This document shows positions 23,668 to 32,602 of a stretch of 64,000 nt of DNA, in pieces. The notes under the pieces are model-generated. The model was not told the DNA's origin, ran no database searches, and saw nothing but the letters and a program-made list of their open reading frames with translations. The stretch lies in contig OZ251980.1 in NCBI GenBank assembly GCA_965246745.1, positions 2,480,001 to 2,544,000 on the forward strand. The letters are read 5' to 3'. This DNA is from JANXMY01 sp965246745 (lineage in GTDB: Bacteria; Armatimonadota; Armatimonadia; Armatimonadales; Capsulimonadaceae). Positions within the stretch are counted from its first letter, which is position 1. Each line of letters begins with the position of its first letter. The translations under genes were made by a program, and so were the position numbers.

Positions 23668-25425
23668 ATGTCTTCCTCTAGTGTCTCCTCCTCGCTCGGC
23701 ACGTTTTCGCTGGTGCTGCACTCGCACATCCCCTATGTCCTCGCCCACGGGCGCTCGCCCCACGGCACCGACTGGCTGTCGGAAGCCGCCGCTGAAACCT
23801 ACCTGCCCCTGCTGGCTGTGTGTCATAAGCTGATTGCCGAAGGCATCTCGCCCAAAATTACCCTCGGCCTGACCCCCGTACTGGTCGAGCAGCTCGCCGA
23901 CCCGAGCTTTCAGGACGAGTTTTCGGAGTATCTGCGCGGCAAAGTCGAGGCGGCGTCGGCCAACGGCGCTCAGTTCCGGCAGCAGGGCGATTACCACCTG
24001 GCCTATTTAGCCCGGTACTGGGAAGACTGGTACGGCCAAACTCTCGCGGACTTTGAGGGTGTTTACGGGCGGGACATTGCCGGGGCGTTCAAAGCGCTGC
24101 AAGACGCCGGGCACATCGAGATCATTACCAGCAGCGCCACCCACGGCTACTCGGCGCTGCTGGCCCAGGACACCAGCGTTCAAATGCAGGTCAAGACCGG
24201 GGTGCAGGCGTACACGCGGCATTTCGGACGCGCTCCGCGCGGCTACTGGCTGCCGGAGTGCGCGTACCGCCCCCGCTACCGCTGGTCGCCTTCGGTGACT
24301 GTCCCCGAGGTCGAGTACGATCCCATTCTCCGCAAAGGCACCGATGAGTTTCTGGCCGAAAACGGCCTCCGCTACTTTTTTGTCGAGGGAAGTCTGCTCC
24401 ACGGCGGCGAGGCGCTCGGGGTCTACGGCGACAAGTTCGGGCCGCTGCAAGAGCTGTACAAGCAGTTCCAAAAAGAAACCGTCAAGACCGAGTACCGGCC
24501 GTACACCACCTATCACCCCTACTTGGTGGACTCGTCGGGGCAAAAAGAGCGCCCCGCGCTCGCCGTGTTCGGGCGCGACTCGGCGACGGGTCAGCAGGTG
24601 TGGAGCGGCGACCACGGCTACCCCGGCGACGAATGGTACTTGGAGTTCCACAAAAAGTTCGTCCGGGCCGGCGAAAAGTCTTTGGGGCTGCGCTTTTGGC
24701 GCATCAGCGCCGACAAAGCCGACATGGACGCCAAAGCCCCCTACGAGCCGCACCGGGCCGAAGAGCGCACGGCCGCCCACGCCGCCCATTTCGCCCGATT
24801 AGTCAAAGAAACGCTGGCAGCCCAAAGTGACTCGTCGGCGATTATCACATCGGTCTACGACACTGAGCTATTCGGCCACTGGTGGTTCGAGGGGCCGCAA
24901 TTTTTGTACCATGCCCTGAAAGCCATTGCCGAAGACCCTGCCGTCACGCTCCAAACCGTCTCCGAATACCTGGACGCCCACCCCGCGACCCTGCCTGTCA
25001 CCCTGCCCGAAGGCTCGTGGGGCGAAGGCGGGTTCCACTATATCTGGCTCAACGCGCAGACGGCGTGGTCCTGGACGCTGGTGTACGAAGTCGAAGCCGA
25101 AGTGTCCGCGCTGGCCCGCGATTGCGGGCACAGCGCCGCCGCCGCGCCGATCCTCAAACAAGCCGCCCGCGAGGCCCTGCTGCTGATGGCCTCCGACTGG
25201 CAGTTCTGCATCTCCACCGGCGGCGCGAAAGACTACTCCGAAGTGCGTTTGCGGAACCATTACGATAGCTTTCAGGCATTGGCAAAGCTGACCCGCCGTG
25301 CCGCTGATGGCGAAACGCTGTCGGTCGGCGACTGGAAAAACATCGCCGAGTGCGAAGCCCGCGACAGCGTCTTCCCCAACATCGAGCCATTGTGGTTCGC
25401 GGCTTTGGAGCATCCGGCGGAGTAG
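23668..25425 (+). CDS. GH57 1,4-alpha-glucan branching enzyme
   Basis: About 585 residues from the ATG at 23668. The five GH57 regions are visible: LVLHSHIPYV (region 1), THGYSALL, then GYWLPECAYRP with the nucleophile glutamate, ITSVYDTELFGHWWFEGP with the acid/base aspartate, and the C-terminal DUF1957-like helical domain (SDWQFCISTGGAKDYSEVR). The WWFEGP and SDWQFCI motifs point to the branching-enzyme group rather than amylase. It forms alpha-1,6 branches during glycogen synthesis. An upstream ATG at 23461 would place the gene start before its own promoter and is rejected. The next gene follows after five bases. Confidence 0.9.
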   Translation: MSSSSVSSSLGTFSLVLHSHIPYVLAHGRSPHGTDWLSEAAAETYLPLLAVCHKLIAEGISPKITLGLTPVLVEQLADPSFQDEFSEYLRGKVEAASANGAQFRQQGDYHLAYLARYWEDWYGQTLADFEGVYGRDIAGAFKALQDAGHIEIITSSATHGYSALLAQDTSVQMQVKTGVQAYTRHFGRAPRGYWLPECAYRPRYRWSPSVTVPEVEYDPILRKGTDEFLAENGLRYFFVEGSLLHGGEALGVYGDKFGPLQELYKQFQKETVKTEYRPYTTYHPYLVDSSGQKERPALAVFGRDSATGQQVWSGDHGYPGDEWYLEFHKKFVRAGEKSLGLRFWRISADKADMDAKAPYEPHRAEERTAAHAAHFARLVKETLAAQSDSSAIITSVYDTELFGHWWFEGPQFLYHALKAIAEDPAVTLQTVSEYLDAHPATLPVTLPEGSWGEGGFHYIWLNAQTAWSWTLVYEVEAEVSALARDCGHSAAAAPILKQAAREALLLMASDWQFCISTGGAKDYSEVRLRNHYDSFQALAKLTRRAADGETLSVGDWKNIAECEARDSVFPNIEPLWFAALEHPAE

Positions 25426-25430
25426 AAATT

Positions 25431-26453
25431 ATGAGCGAGAGTCCGTACCATCAAAGCCTGCGCCTCAGAAACTTCACGGCGTTCCGCGAAGCCGAGTTTG
25501 ACTTCGTGCCGGGCGTTAATGTGTTTGTCGGTGAGAACGGCACCGGCAAAACCCATGTGATGAAGGCTTTGTATGCAGTGCAGCTCGCACAGTCGCGCCA
25601 ACTAGGCGATGTTCGTCCGATCTTGGAAGACCTATTTCAAACTCAAGATGCGGCTGATGTCGTTCGGTTGGGAACCGGCAAAACTGCGATTGCGGATGTG
25701 AGCGGGCACTATTCTGGGGAACCGTGGGGTTATTCGGGACAGCGCAACCTCTACGCAATCACTCCTGTTGAGATGCCTAAGCCGGAACGCCCGGTCTTCA
25801 TTCCCGCGATTGACATGATGGGGCATACCAAAGGCTTCACGGAAGCGTATGACGAAGTACGGTTGGACTTCGACTTGACCTGCCGCGATGTTGTGAACCT
25901 GCTGCGGCTGGAGCGCAAAAACGGCACCACCAAGTTAAGCACAAGTGCCGACGAGCCGCTGGCGCGTCTGTTGAACGGCGAGATCGAGCGCGACGACGCA
26001 GGCCGTTTTTATCTCGCGACCCGGCAGGGGCGACTGCCGATGCCGATGGTGGCCGAAGGCTTGCGGAAGATCGCGACACTGGTGCAGCTTGAGCGCAACG
26101 GCTGGCTGGCGTCCGGGACGACTCTCTTCTGGGACGAGCCTGAAGTCAACCTGAACCCCATTCTGATGGGCGCGGTTGTCGGCGCGATTTTAGCGCTTAC
26201 GCGCCGAGGAGTCCAAGTGTTTCTCGCGACCCACAGCTACGTTATCTTGAAAGAGCTTGACCTGCAAGCGCAGCGCGAAGACGCCGTGCGCTTTTTCGCG
26301 TTTCAGCCGGGCGAAAACGGCACGACAATCCGCGCAACCGAAGACTTTGCGCTCATCGCGCCGAACCCGATTTTGGACCAGTATGCTTCGCTCTATGACC
26401 GTGATCTGACCCGTTCCACCGGAAGGAGCCGTGCCGGTGAGCGTGTTCGTTGA
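25431..26453 (+). CDS. SMC/RecF-like AAA ATPase, first gene of a two-gene nuclease module
   Basis: About 340 residues. Opening LRNFTAFREAEFDFVPGVNVFVGENGTGKTH gives a RecF/ABC-type N-terminus with Walker A GENGTGKT. The signature-like region is followed by Walker B LFWDEPEVNLNP and the switch histidine FLATHSY. The coiled-coil part is short. This domain layout is the AAA_21/AAA_15 group, common in OLD-like, Rlo and abortive-infection systems. It overlaps the next gene by 23 bases. Although it starts five bases after the GH57 gene, the content is unrelated to glycogen. Confidence 0.85.
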   Translation: MSESPYHQSLRLRNFTAFREAEFDFVPGVNVFVGENGTGKTHVMKALYAVQLAQSRQLGDVRPILEDLFQTQDAADVVRLGTGKTAIADVSGHYSGEPWGYSGQRNLYAITPVEMPKPERPVFIPAIDMMGHTKGFTEAYDEVRLDFDLTCRDVVNLLRLERKNGTTKLSTSADEPLARLLNGEIERDDAGRFYLATRQGRLPMPMVAEGLRKIATLVQLERNGWLASGTTLFWDEPEVNLNPILMGAVVGAILALTRRGVQVFLATHSYVILKELDLQAQREDAVRFFAFQPGENGTTIRATEDFALIAPNPILDQYASLYDRDLTRSTGRSRAGERVR

Positions 26454-26943
26454 AAGCCGTATCGAGTTTGACTTCACCCGTGCCGTCGCCGTCATGCCGC
26501 ACGACAAGCCCGCGCCCGGCGGTCAGGGCAACAATCTTTGGCCCGGTGTGGACTTCTGCGTGCAGGACGGGCCGGACCAGCTCTGGCTGGAAGTGAAAAG
26601 CTGGAACCCGGCGCACCTTGCCCCCAAAGACCGAGGCGGCAGCCGCCGGTCGTTTCTGTGCAGGCTCAAAAGCAAAGCGTTCACCCAGGAAGTGCGAAAT
26701 AAGTTTCTCGGCACAACCGCGTTTCTCGCCTGGACTGAACAGTTCACGCTCGCGCCGACCCGCTTTGTTCTGCTGTTCCAGCCGCCACGCCCGCTCGACG
26801 CCGCGCTTTTGGGGACGTTCCAATCTCGGATCAAGTCGCAGGTTCCCAGCCTCAAAATTTGGCACGAACCAATTTCCGTCGCCGTGCTTGACCTCGACGA
26901 ATGGAACCGCCGCTACCCGGACTATCCGGCGCGGCTGCTGTAG
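26431..26943 (+). CDS. Putative PD-(D/E)XK nuclease partner of the AAA ATPase
   Basis: A protein of 170 residues, starting at a GTG (26431) directly after GGAAGGAGCC. The core PGVDFCVQDGPDQLWLEVKSW has D followed after a beta hairpin by ExK, the active-site pattern of PD-(D/E)XK nucleases. A basic stretch (DRGGSRRSFLCRLKSKAF) follows. I do not know a named family for it. Coupling to an ATPase suggests an ATP-gated nuclease, perhaps for phage defence; this is inference. Confidence 0.55.
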   Translation: MPVSVFVESRIEFDFTRAVAVMPHDKPAPGGQGNNLWPGVDFCVQDGPDQLWLEVKSWNPAHLAPKDRGGSRRSFLCRLKSKAFTQEVRNKFLGTTAFLAWTEQFTLAPTRFVLLFQPPRPLDAALLGTFQSRIKSQVPSLKIWHEPISVAVLDLDEWNRRYPDYPARLL

Positions 26944-26956
26944 AGAGCGAAAATGA

Positions 26957-27472
26957 ATGACTATCGCCGAAACACCAAGACTACAACTGCGCTATTTTGT
27001 GCCGGAAGACGTAGCACTGCTGTCGCAGATTTTAGCCGATCCGGAAGTCATGCGCTTTTCTGTGGCCGGGCCGAAAACCCTTGAACAAACGCAGTCGCTT
27101 GTTGATGTTTGCCGCGCCGAGTACGAGACGAACGGGTATGCGCTCTATGCTGTCATTCATAAAGAAGACAACCGACTGATCGGCTACTGCGGGTTCATGC
27201 CTCAAATGGTCAGCGACACGCCGGAAGTTGAGCTGGGATACCGCCTGCATCGTGCCTATTGGGGGCGCGGTCTCGGCACGGAGGCCGCGCAGGCAGCAGT
27301 AAAGTATGCGGCGGATACACTTAAGCTGACACGCTTGGTTGCTGTCATTGAAGCTGATAATATCGGCTCGGTGCAAGTGGCTCTGCGGGCTGGGTTTCAC
27401 GAGGAAACGGAAACTGAATGGCGCGGCTTATCAGTGGGAGTGTATGCAGTGACATTACCGATTGGTTCCTAA
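26957..27472 (+). CDS. GNAT N-acetyltransferase (RimJ/RimL type)
   Basis: A protein of 171 residues. TPRLQLRYFVPEDVALL opens the fold, VELGYRLHRAYWGRGLGTEAA contains the acetyl-CoA pyrophosphate loop RGLGTE, and VIEADNIGSVQVALRAGF is the typical motif B of the RimJ/RimL subgroup. It acetylates an amino group of a protein or small molecule; the substrate is unknown. It lies just downstream of the nuclease pair and may be on the same transcript. Confidence 0.9.
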   Translation: MTIAETPRLQLRYFVPEDVALLSQILADPEVMRFSVAGPKTLEQTQSLVDVCRAEYETNGYALYAVIHKEDNRLIGYCGFMPQMVSDTPEVELGYRLHRAYWGRGLGTEAAQAAVKYAADTLKLTRLVAVIEADNIGSVQVALRAGFHEETETEWRGLSVGVYAVTLPIGS

Positions 27473-27562
27473 TTTCGGCGAAGTGGGAACAACCAAGTCA
27501 GCGAAAGAAGCATAGACAACAAAACGTAAAGCAAACGACGCAGGGGCGAAGGAGAATGACCG

Positions 27563-30064
27563 ATGAAAGCTGTTGTGATGGCGGGCGGGGAGGGAACACG
27601 GCTTCGGCCGCTGACATCGTCCCGGCCTAAGCCGCTGGTTCCCATTTTAAACAAGCCCTGCATGCAGCACACGATTGAGCTGCTGAAACGGTACGGCATT
27701 ACGGACATTGTCGTGACCCTGTACTATCTGGCCGACGAGATTGAAGGCTACTTCGGCGACGGCTCGGAGCTTGGCGTCAATCTCATCTACACCGTCGAAG
27801 ATACACCATTAGGCACGGCGGGCAGCGTCAAAAAGGCCGAGGAATACCTCAAAGACGACACGTTTATTATCGTCTCGGGCGACGCTTTGACCGATTTGGA
27901 CGTGGAAAAAGCGCTGGCCTATCACAAAGAAAAGCAGTCGGTCGCGACTTTGGTGCTTCAGCATGTAGACAACCCCTTGGAGTTCGGCGTGGTCATCACC
28001 GACGATAACGGGCGCATTCGTCGGTTCCTAGAGAAGCCGAGCTGGGGGGAAGTCTTCTCGGACACCGTGAATACCGGCATGTACATTCTCGAGCCGTCCA
28101 TCTTTGAGTATATGCAGCCTGAGAAAAGCTACGACTGGTCGCAGGACATTTTCCCGCAGATACTTCAAGAAGAAAAGCCGATGTTCGGCTATGTTCTGGG
28201 CGAATACTGGACTGATGTGGGGTCTTTGCAGCAGTACCGGCAGGCGCAGTACGAGATGCTCGGCGGCATGACCCGTCTGCCGATTGAAGGCCGGCGCGAA
28301 GGCGGCGACATCTGGATCGGGGCGGGCACCGAGATTGACCCGAACGCCCGGCTGGTCGGGCCGCTTTGCATCGGCAAAAACTGCCGGGTCAAGGCCGACG
28401 CCCATCTCGGGCCGGATACGGTGGTCGGCGACAACTGCTTGATTGAAGAAGGCGCGACCTTGCAGCGGGCGATTGTCTGGGACTCGAACTACATCGGCGC
28501 ACGCTCGCGCCTCACGGGCTGCACGGTGTGCTTCCGCTCGACCATCAAAGAAGATGTGGACATTCAGGAAGGCGCGGTGGTCGGCGACCGCTGCCATATC
28601 GAAGCGGGGTCTACGGTTCGGCCACTCATCAAGCTGTGGCCCGACAAGATTATCGAAGCCGGGTCGGTCGTGACCATGAGCCTGATCTGGGGGTCCAAGT
28701 GGCAGGGAGCGCTGTTCCGCAATCTCGGGGTCTCGGGCATTGCGAACGTGGAGATGACCCCCGATTTCGCCTGCAAGCTGGGCGCAAGCTACGGGGCGTT
28801 TCTGAAAAAAGGCGCGACGGTGATTACGTCGCGCGATGCCACGCTGGTCTGCCGGATGCTGAAGCGCGGCTTGATTGCGGGCCTCGTTTCGGTCGGAGTC
28901 AACGTTTTAGACAACGAAGGCATGCCGCTGCCGGTCAGCCGGCATACGATCCGGTCGTCGAATGCCGCCGGCGGGGTGCATATTCGTTTGGCCCCCGATC
29001 AGCCCAATCTGGCATTGGTCGAGTTCTTCGACAAAAACGGCATTTATTTGTCTACCAACGGGCAGCGCAAGATCGAGACGATCTTTTACCGGGAAGACTT
29101 TGGGCGCACGGCGGCGGACGAAGTCGGGGCGATTGAGTTTGTGCCCCGCGCGATTGAGCAGTACTCGCAGGACTTTTTCCGGCTGCTGGATACCGAGGCC
29201 GTGCAGAAGCGCGGCTTCAAAGTGATTGTAGATTATGCCTACAACCGAATTTCAGGCGTCCTGCCGCAGATGCTGGGGCAGCTTGAAGCCGAGACGATTG
29301 CGCTGAACGCGTACACCGATGCCAAAAAATCGCCGAAGACCGAGGGCGAGCAGCGGGAATTCGTGCAAAGTTTGAGCGAGTATCTGCTGACGCTCAAAGC
29401 CGATATGGGGGTCTATCTCGGTGACGACGGCGAGCGATTGACGGTGGTGGACGAGACCGGCTCGATTTTGTCCGGTCCCGACCTGCTGGCGGTGTTCGCC
29501 CTGCTGGTCGCCCGCGCGTCGCCGGGCGCACAAGTGGCGGTGCCGGTGACTGCGCCGTCCACGATTGAGCGTATTTTGGCCGCGCACGGCGGCGGGGTCA
29601 TCCGCACCAAGACCGATGTGCGGGCGCTGATGAGCACGGCGGCGGAAGGCAAAGACGAAATCGCGCTGGCCGGGGACACGTCAGGCGGCTTCATCTTCCC
29701 CGAGTTCCATCCGGCGTTCGACGGCTTGTTTTCGTTCGCCAAGCTGCTGGAGCTGCTGGCGGTGCAGGGGACGACCCTCAGCGAAGTCCGTCAATTACTG
29801 CCGTCCTACTTCATGGCGTCGGAAACGGTCGGCTGCCCGTGGGAAGTCAAAGGCCGGATTATGCGGGTGCTCACGGCGGAGTCCGAAGGCACGCGCACGG
29901 AATTGGTGGACGGCATCAAAACCTACAGCGACGACGGCTCGTGGGTGCTGGTTTTGCCTGATGCGTCCGAGCCGAACTTTCGGATTTACGCCGAAGCGCC
30001 GAGCCAAGACGCCGCCAATGAGATGGTTCACCGGGCCGTGCTCCGCATCAGCGGCTTGAAATAG
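27563..30064 (+). CDS. Fused sugar-1-phosphate nucleotidyltransferase / phosphomannomutase-like protein
   Basis: A protein of 833 residues. Residues 1-235 are a nucleotidyltransferase with GGEGTRLRPLTSSRPKPLVP and IVSGDALTDLD. Residues 250-385 are a left-handed beta-helix of hexapeptide repeats. The C-terminal 440 residues are an alpha-D-phosphohexomutase fold. In that last part the catalytic serine loop (normally TASHNP) reads GGVHIRLAPDQPN, and the metal loop DGDADR reads GDDGER. The mutase half is therefore probably inactive or regulatory. The family (GDP-mannose pyrophosphorylase/mutase-like) supplies activated sugar for polysaccharides. The ribosome site GGAGAATGACCG lies before the ATG. 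Confidence 0.88.
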   Translation: MKAVVMAGGEGTRLRPLTSSRPKPLVPILNKPCMQHTIELLKRYGITDIVVTLYYLADEIEGYFGDGSELGVNLIYTVEDTPLGTAGSVKKAEEYLKDDTFIIVSGDALTDLDVEKALAYHKEKQSVATLVLQHVDNPLEFGVVITDDNGRIRRFLEKPSWGEVFSDTVNTGMYILEPSIFEYMQPEKSYDWSQDIFPQILQEEKPMFGYVLGEYWTDVGSLQQYRQAQYEMLGGMTRLPIEGRREGGDIWIGAGTEIDPNARLVGPLCIGKNCRVKADAHLGPDTVVGDNCLIEEGATLQRAIVWDSNYIGARSRLTGCTVCFRSTIKEDVDIQEGAVVGDRCHIEAGSTVRPLIKLWPDKIIEAGSVVTMSLIWGSKWQGALFRNLGVSGIANVEMTPDFACKLGASYGAFLKKGATVITSRDATLVCRMLKRGLIAGLVSVGVNVLDNEGMPLPVSRHTIRSSNAAGGVHIRLAPDQPNLALVEFFDKNGIYLSTNGQRKIETIFYREDFGRTAADEVGAIEFVPRAIEQYSQDFFRLLDTEAVQKRGFKVIVDYAYNRISGVLPQMLGQLEAETIALNAYTDAKKSPKTEGEQREFVQSLSEYLLTLKADMGVYLGDDGERLTVVDETGSILSGPDLLAVFALLVARASPGAQVAVPVTAPSTIERILAAHGGGVIRTKTDVRALMSTAAEGKDEIALAGDTSGGFIFPEFHPAFDGLFSFAKLLELLAVQGTTLSEVRQLLPSYFMASETVGCPWEVKGRIMRVLTAESEGTRTELVDGIKTYSDDGSWVLVLPDASEPNFRIYAEAPSQDAANEMVHRAVLRISGLK

Positions 30065-30103
30065 CGGACGTGATAAGCACGGGCATAAGCGCGGGAGGGT
30101 CGA

Positions 30104-30442
30104 ATGACTGAAAAAGAAGTCTGGCCGCCGGCCCCCGACGGCCGGAAGACGCCCGCGAAGCCGAAGCGCCGCTTTCCGCGCTGGGCGTCGGTACTACTCG
30201 GCGCACTGGCCGGCTCGCTCAGCTTGGCGGCTTTGGTGGTGCTGCTGATCGTTGGATTTCATGCCTGCCGCGATGCGGGCTACTCTTTCGGCTGCGACAA
30301 TGAAGGGGCGTACAATCTTACGTTTTTCGCCGTCTTGGGCGTCCTGCCTGCCGCTGCCGTAGTCGGCTTCCTTGCCGGCGGGATCATTGGAGCGGTCCGG
30401 GGCCGGACGCGGGTTTCAGGCTCCGTTCAAAGCTGCGAGTAG
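30104..30442 (+). CDS. Small two-helix membrane protein
   Basis: A protein of 112 residues: a basic proline-rich N-terminus, then two membrane segments (SVLLGALAGSLSLAALVVLLI and LTFFAVLGVLPAAAVVGFLAG) joined by a short loop with two cysteines (ACRDAGYSFGC). Not recognised. GGAGGG precedes the ATG. It begins a series of small rightward genes. Confidence 0.65.
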   Translation: MTEKEVWPPAPDGRKTPAKPKRRFPRWASVLLGALAGSLSLAALVVLLIVGFHACRDAGYSFGCDNEGAYNLTFFAVLGVLPAAAVVGFLAGGIIGAVRGRTRVSGSVQSCE

Positions 30443-30461
30443 ATAAAAGAGCGAGTAAATT

Positions 30462-31076
30462 ATGACCGCGACACAAGACGCGCCGCCGGAAGAATTCCTG
30501 CGGCCTCGGCGGTGGACGACCACCGACTACTACCATATGAACGATCTCGGTCTTTTTGACGACGAGCGGGTGGAGCTGCTGGACGGGGAGATATGGACAT
30601 TGCCTTCGCAAAAAACGCCGCATTTTTATTCCACCGACGTTGCCGGCGATGCGCTGCTGGAGGCTTTCGGCAGCGGCTTCATCGTTCGCCGTCACGGGCC
30701 GATCACGCTGCAAGACGGCACCGAGCCGGAGCCGGACGTGGTTATCGTTCCCGGCAGAAAGCTTGATTATATTCCCGCGCACCCTGTTCCAACCCAAATT
30801 CGTCTTCTTGTCGAAGTTTCCGATGCCACGCTGCGAAAAGATCGGGGTGAGAAAGTCCGCCTGTATGCCCGCGCAGGCATCGCCGATTATTGGATTATCA
30901 ATTTGGTTCAGCGCCAGCTGGAAGTCTACCGCAACCCGATTACCGCTGCTGACGGCTATGCTTACGACGCCCCGCTGATCCTGACTGACGGCGACCGCAT
31001 CGCGCCGCTGGCCGCCCCAAACGGCAGCGTCGCCGTCGCCGACCTTTTTCCGCCGCTAAGTACGCAAACGCCATGA
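30462..31076 (+). CDS. Uma2-family (DUF820) endonuclease-like protein
   Basis: A protein of 204 residues. The Uma2 pattern is clear: TTDYYHMNDLGLFDDERVELLDGEIW, EPEPDVVIVPG, LLVEVSDATLRKDRGEK, YARAGIADYWIINLVQRQLEVYR. It has a PD-(D/E)XK-like fold with D in PEPDVV and E in LLVEVS. The family is expanded in cyanobacteria and other free-living bacteria and its role is unclear. Its stop overlaps the next start (ATGA). Confidence 0.9.
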   Translation: MTATQDAPPEEFLRPRRWTTTDYYHMNDLGLFDDERVELLDGEIWTLPSQKTPHFYSTDVAGDALLEAFGSGFIVRRHGPITLQDGTEPEPDVVIVPGRKLDYIPAHPVPTQIRLLVEVSDATLRKDRGEKVRLYARAGIADYWIINLVQRQLEVYRNPITAADGYAYDAPLILTDGDRIAPLAAPNGSVAVADLFPPLSTQTP

Positions 31077-31768
31077 AAATTCTGTCCCTCCAAATCGGCC
31101 GGCCTGCCGAGCATACGTCGCGCATCAAAGACGGCCAAGAAGCCGAGTGGGTCTCGTCCATTTGGCGCGAACCCGTTTCGGGCCGCCTCCATTTGGGCCG
31201 CACCGACCTCGCCGGCAACGCGCAGGCGGACCTGAAAAACCACGGCGGGGCTGACAAAGCCGTCTGCTGCTATTCCGCCGAGCATTACCCCGCCTGGCGC
31301 ACGGCGCTGGAACTCTCCGAGGCCGACTTCGCGTCCGGCGCATTCGGCGAGAACTGGACGCTCGCGGGCCTGACCGAAGACGCCGCCTGCCTCGGCGATG
31401 TGTACGCGGTCGGCACGGCAAAAGTGCAGATCAGTCAGCCCCGGATGCCCTGCTGGAAAGTCGGCCGCCGGTGGGACCGCCCGGACCTGCCCGGCGAGAT
31501 GACCCGCACGGGCCGGACGGGCTTTTACCTGCGGGTGCTGGAAGAAGGCGAAGTCGGGGCCGGGGACACGCTGACGCTGCTGGAGCGCCCGCTGCCCGCG
31601 CACACGGTCGCCCGGCTCAACGACGCCTTGTATGTCTACAAGACCGATGCAGCTCAGGACGAGGAGCTGTCCCGCCTGCCGCTTCTCGCCGAAGCCTGGC
31701 GGCGGACATTCCGCCGCCGCGCGGGGCTGCTGAAATACCGCGCCAATCTTAAGAAAACCCAACCATGA
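31073..31768 (+). CDS. MOSC-domain protein (YiiM-like)
   Basis: A protein of 231 residues. The order SSIWREPVSGRLHLGRTDLAGNAQADLKNHGGADKAV and then SGAFGENWTLAGL, ISQPRMPCWKV is the MOSC pattern; the cysteine in RMPCWK is the conserved one expected to bind molybdenum cofactor sulfur. YiiM-type proteins reduce N-hydroxylated compounds. It is coupled by ATGA overlaps to both neighbours, so Uma2, MOSC and the next gene form one operon. Confidence 0.9.
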   Translation: MKILSLQIGRPAEHTSRIKDGQEAEWVSSIWREPVSGRLHLGRTDLAGNAQADLKNHGGADKAVCCYSAEHYPAWRTALELSEADFASGAFGENWTLAGLTEDAACLGDVYAVGTAKVQISQPRMPCWKVGRRWDRPDLPGEMTRTGRTGFYLRVLEEGEVGAGDTLTLLERPLPAHTVARLNDALYVYKTDAAQDEELSRLPLLAEAWRRTFRRRAGLLKYRANLKKTQP

Positions 31769-32382
31769 AACTAATTATTCCCCTGCTTGCCGTGACGCTT
31801 TTGCCGCTTTCTGCTCACGCCGACACAAGCCAAGTGCCGGACGCGGCGGGAACGATTACGGTGGACCGCGCCGAAAACGGCTGCGAGATTACTTTGCCGC
31901 CGGATAAAGCAAAAACGCTGACGGACCAGCTTTTTCTGGTCATAGACGGCAAGTCCGAAGGCTTTGGCGGTGACTTTTATCTTTCTGAGATGGCTTCCAA
32001 GCCGGTTCATTACACGGCAAGCGTCGGCAATGATCTAGATGACCAAGTGAAAGACATCCTTAAAGCGCAGGGCGTTCCTGTCAAACTAAATGTCACGACC
32101 TATCGTATTGCCTGCGGGGTCAATGTCCCGAACAACATCAGCATGTCCCGCTCGCTCACTTTCCGCCATGCGTCCAATGTTTTGGCATACACGCATTACC
32201 CTGCTCATGCAATCTACAAAATCGGCGACAAAATCCCGCTTTTTGAGGCAGTGGCGCTGGACTCCGGCATCTCACCCTCGGGAACACTCTTCCAAAGCGC
32301 TGAAAAGCAGGACCAAGTGCCTCATGACCTGCTGCACCGGATCACAATCCAGGTACAGTTCGTGCCGAAGGCGACACGGTGA
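31765..32382 (+). CDS. Secreted hypothetical protein
   Basis: A protein of 205 residues with a signal peptide (MKLIIPLLAVTLLPLSAHA, cleavage after AHA). The mature part has two cysteines (ENGCEI, YRIACGVN) that could form a disulfide. I do not recognise a family. It overlaps the MOSC gene by four bases. Confidence 0.65.
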   Translation: MKLIIPLLAVTLLPLSAHADTSQVPDAAGTITVDRAENGCEITLPPDKAKTLTDQLFLVIDGKSEGFGGDFYLSEMASKPVHYTASVGNDLDDQVKDILKAQGVPVKLNVTTYRIACGVNVPNNISMSRSLTFRHASNVLAYTHYPAHAIYKIGDKIPLFEAVALDSGISPSGTLFQSAEKQDQVPHDLLHRITIQVQFVPKATR

Positions 32383-32459
32383 CACTCAGGCGAAGCCGGC
32401 TGAATAAAGGCCGTAATTAACACCTTGCCATCGGTGGCACGGCGACACGGCAGCAAAAA

Positions 32460-32582
32460 GCCACGGAATGAATTCCGAGGCTTATGCAAACCCGCGTCGC
32501 GGCGACGCAAGAAAAGCCTCTGTTTCAATCCCGTGTCGCCTCGACACCGTGCTTTTGTGAGCCTCGGCATTCATGCCGTGGC
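32460..32582. repeat. MITE-like palindromic element, family B
   Basis: A 123-bp element whose ends (32460-32482 and 32560-32582) are 23-bp inverted repeats with two differences. Each end is itself a palindrome, GGAATgAATTCC on the left and GGCATtCATGCC on the right. The two differences are complementary within each arm, so the local hairpins are kept. Inside are the hairpins GCGTC..GACGC and GTGTCG..CGACAC. No coding content. Confidence 0.75.
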
Positions 32583-32602
32583 AGTAATCGTGACGCAAAA
32601 GA

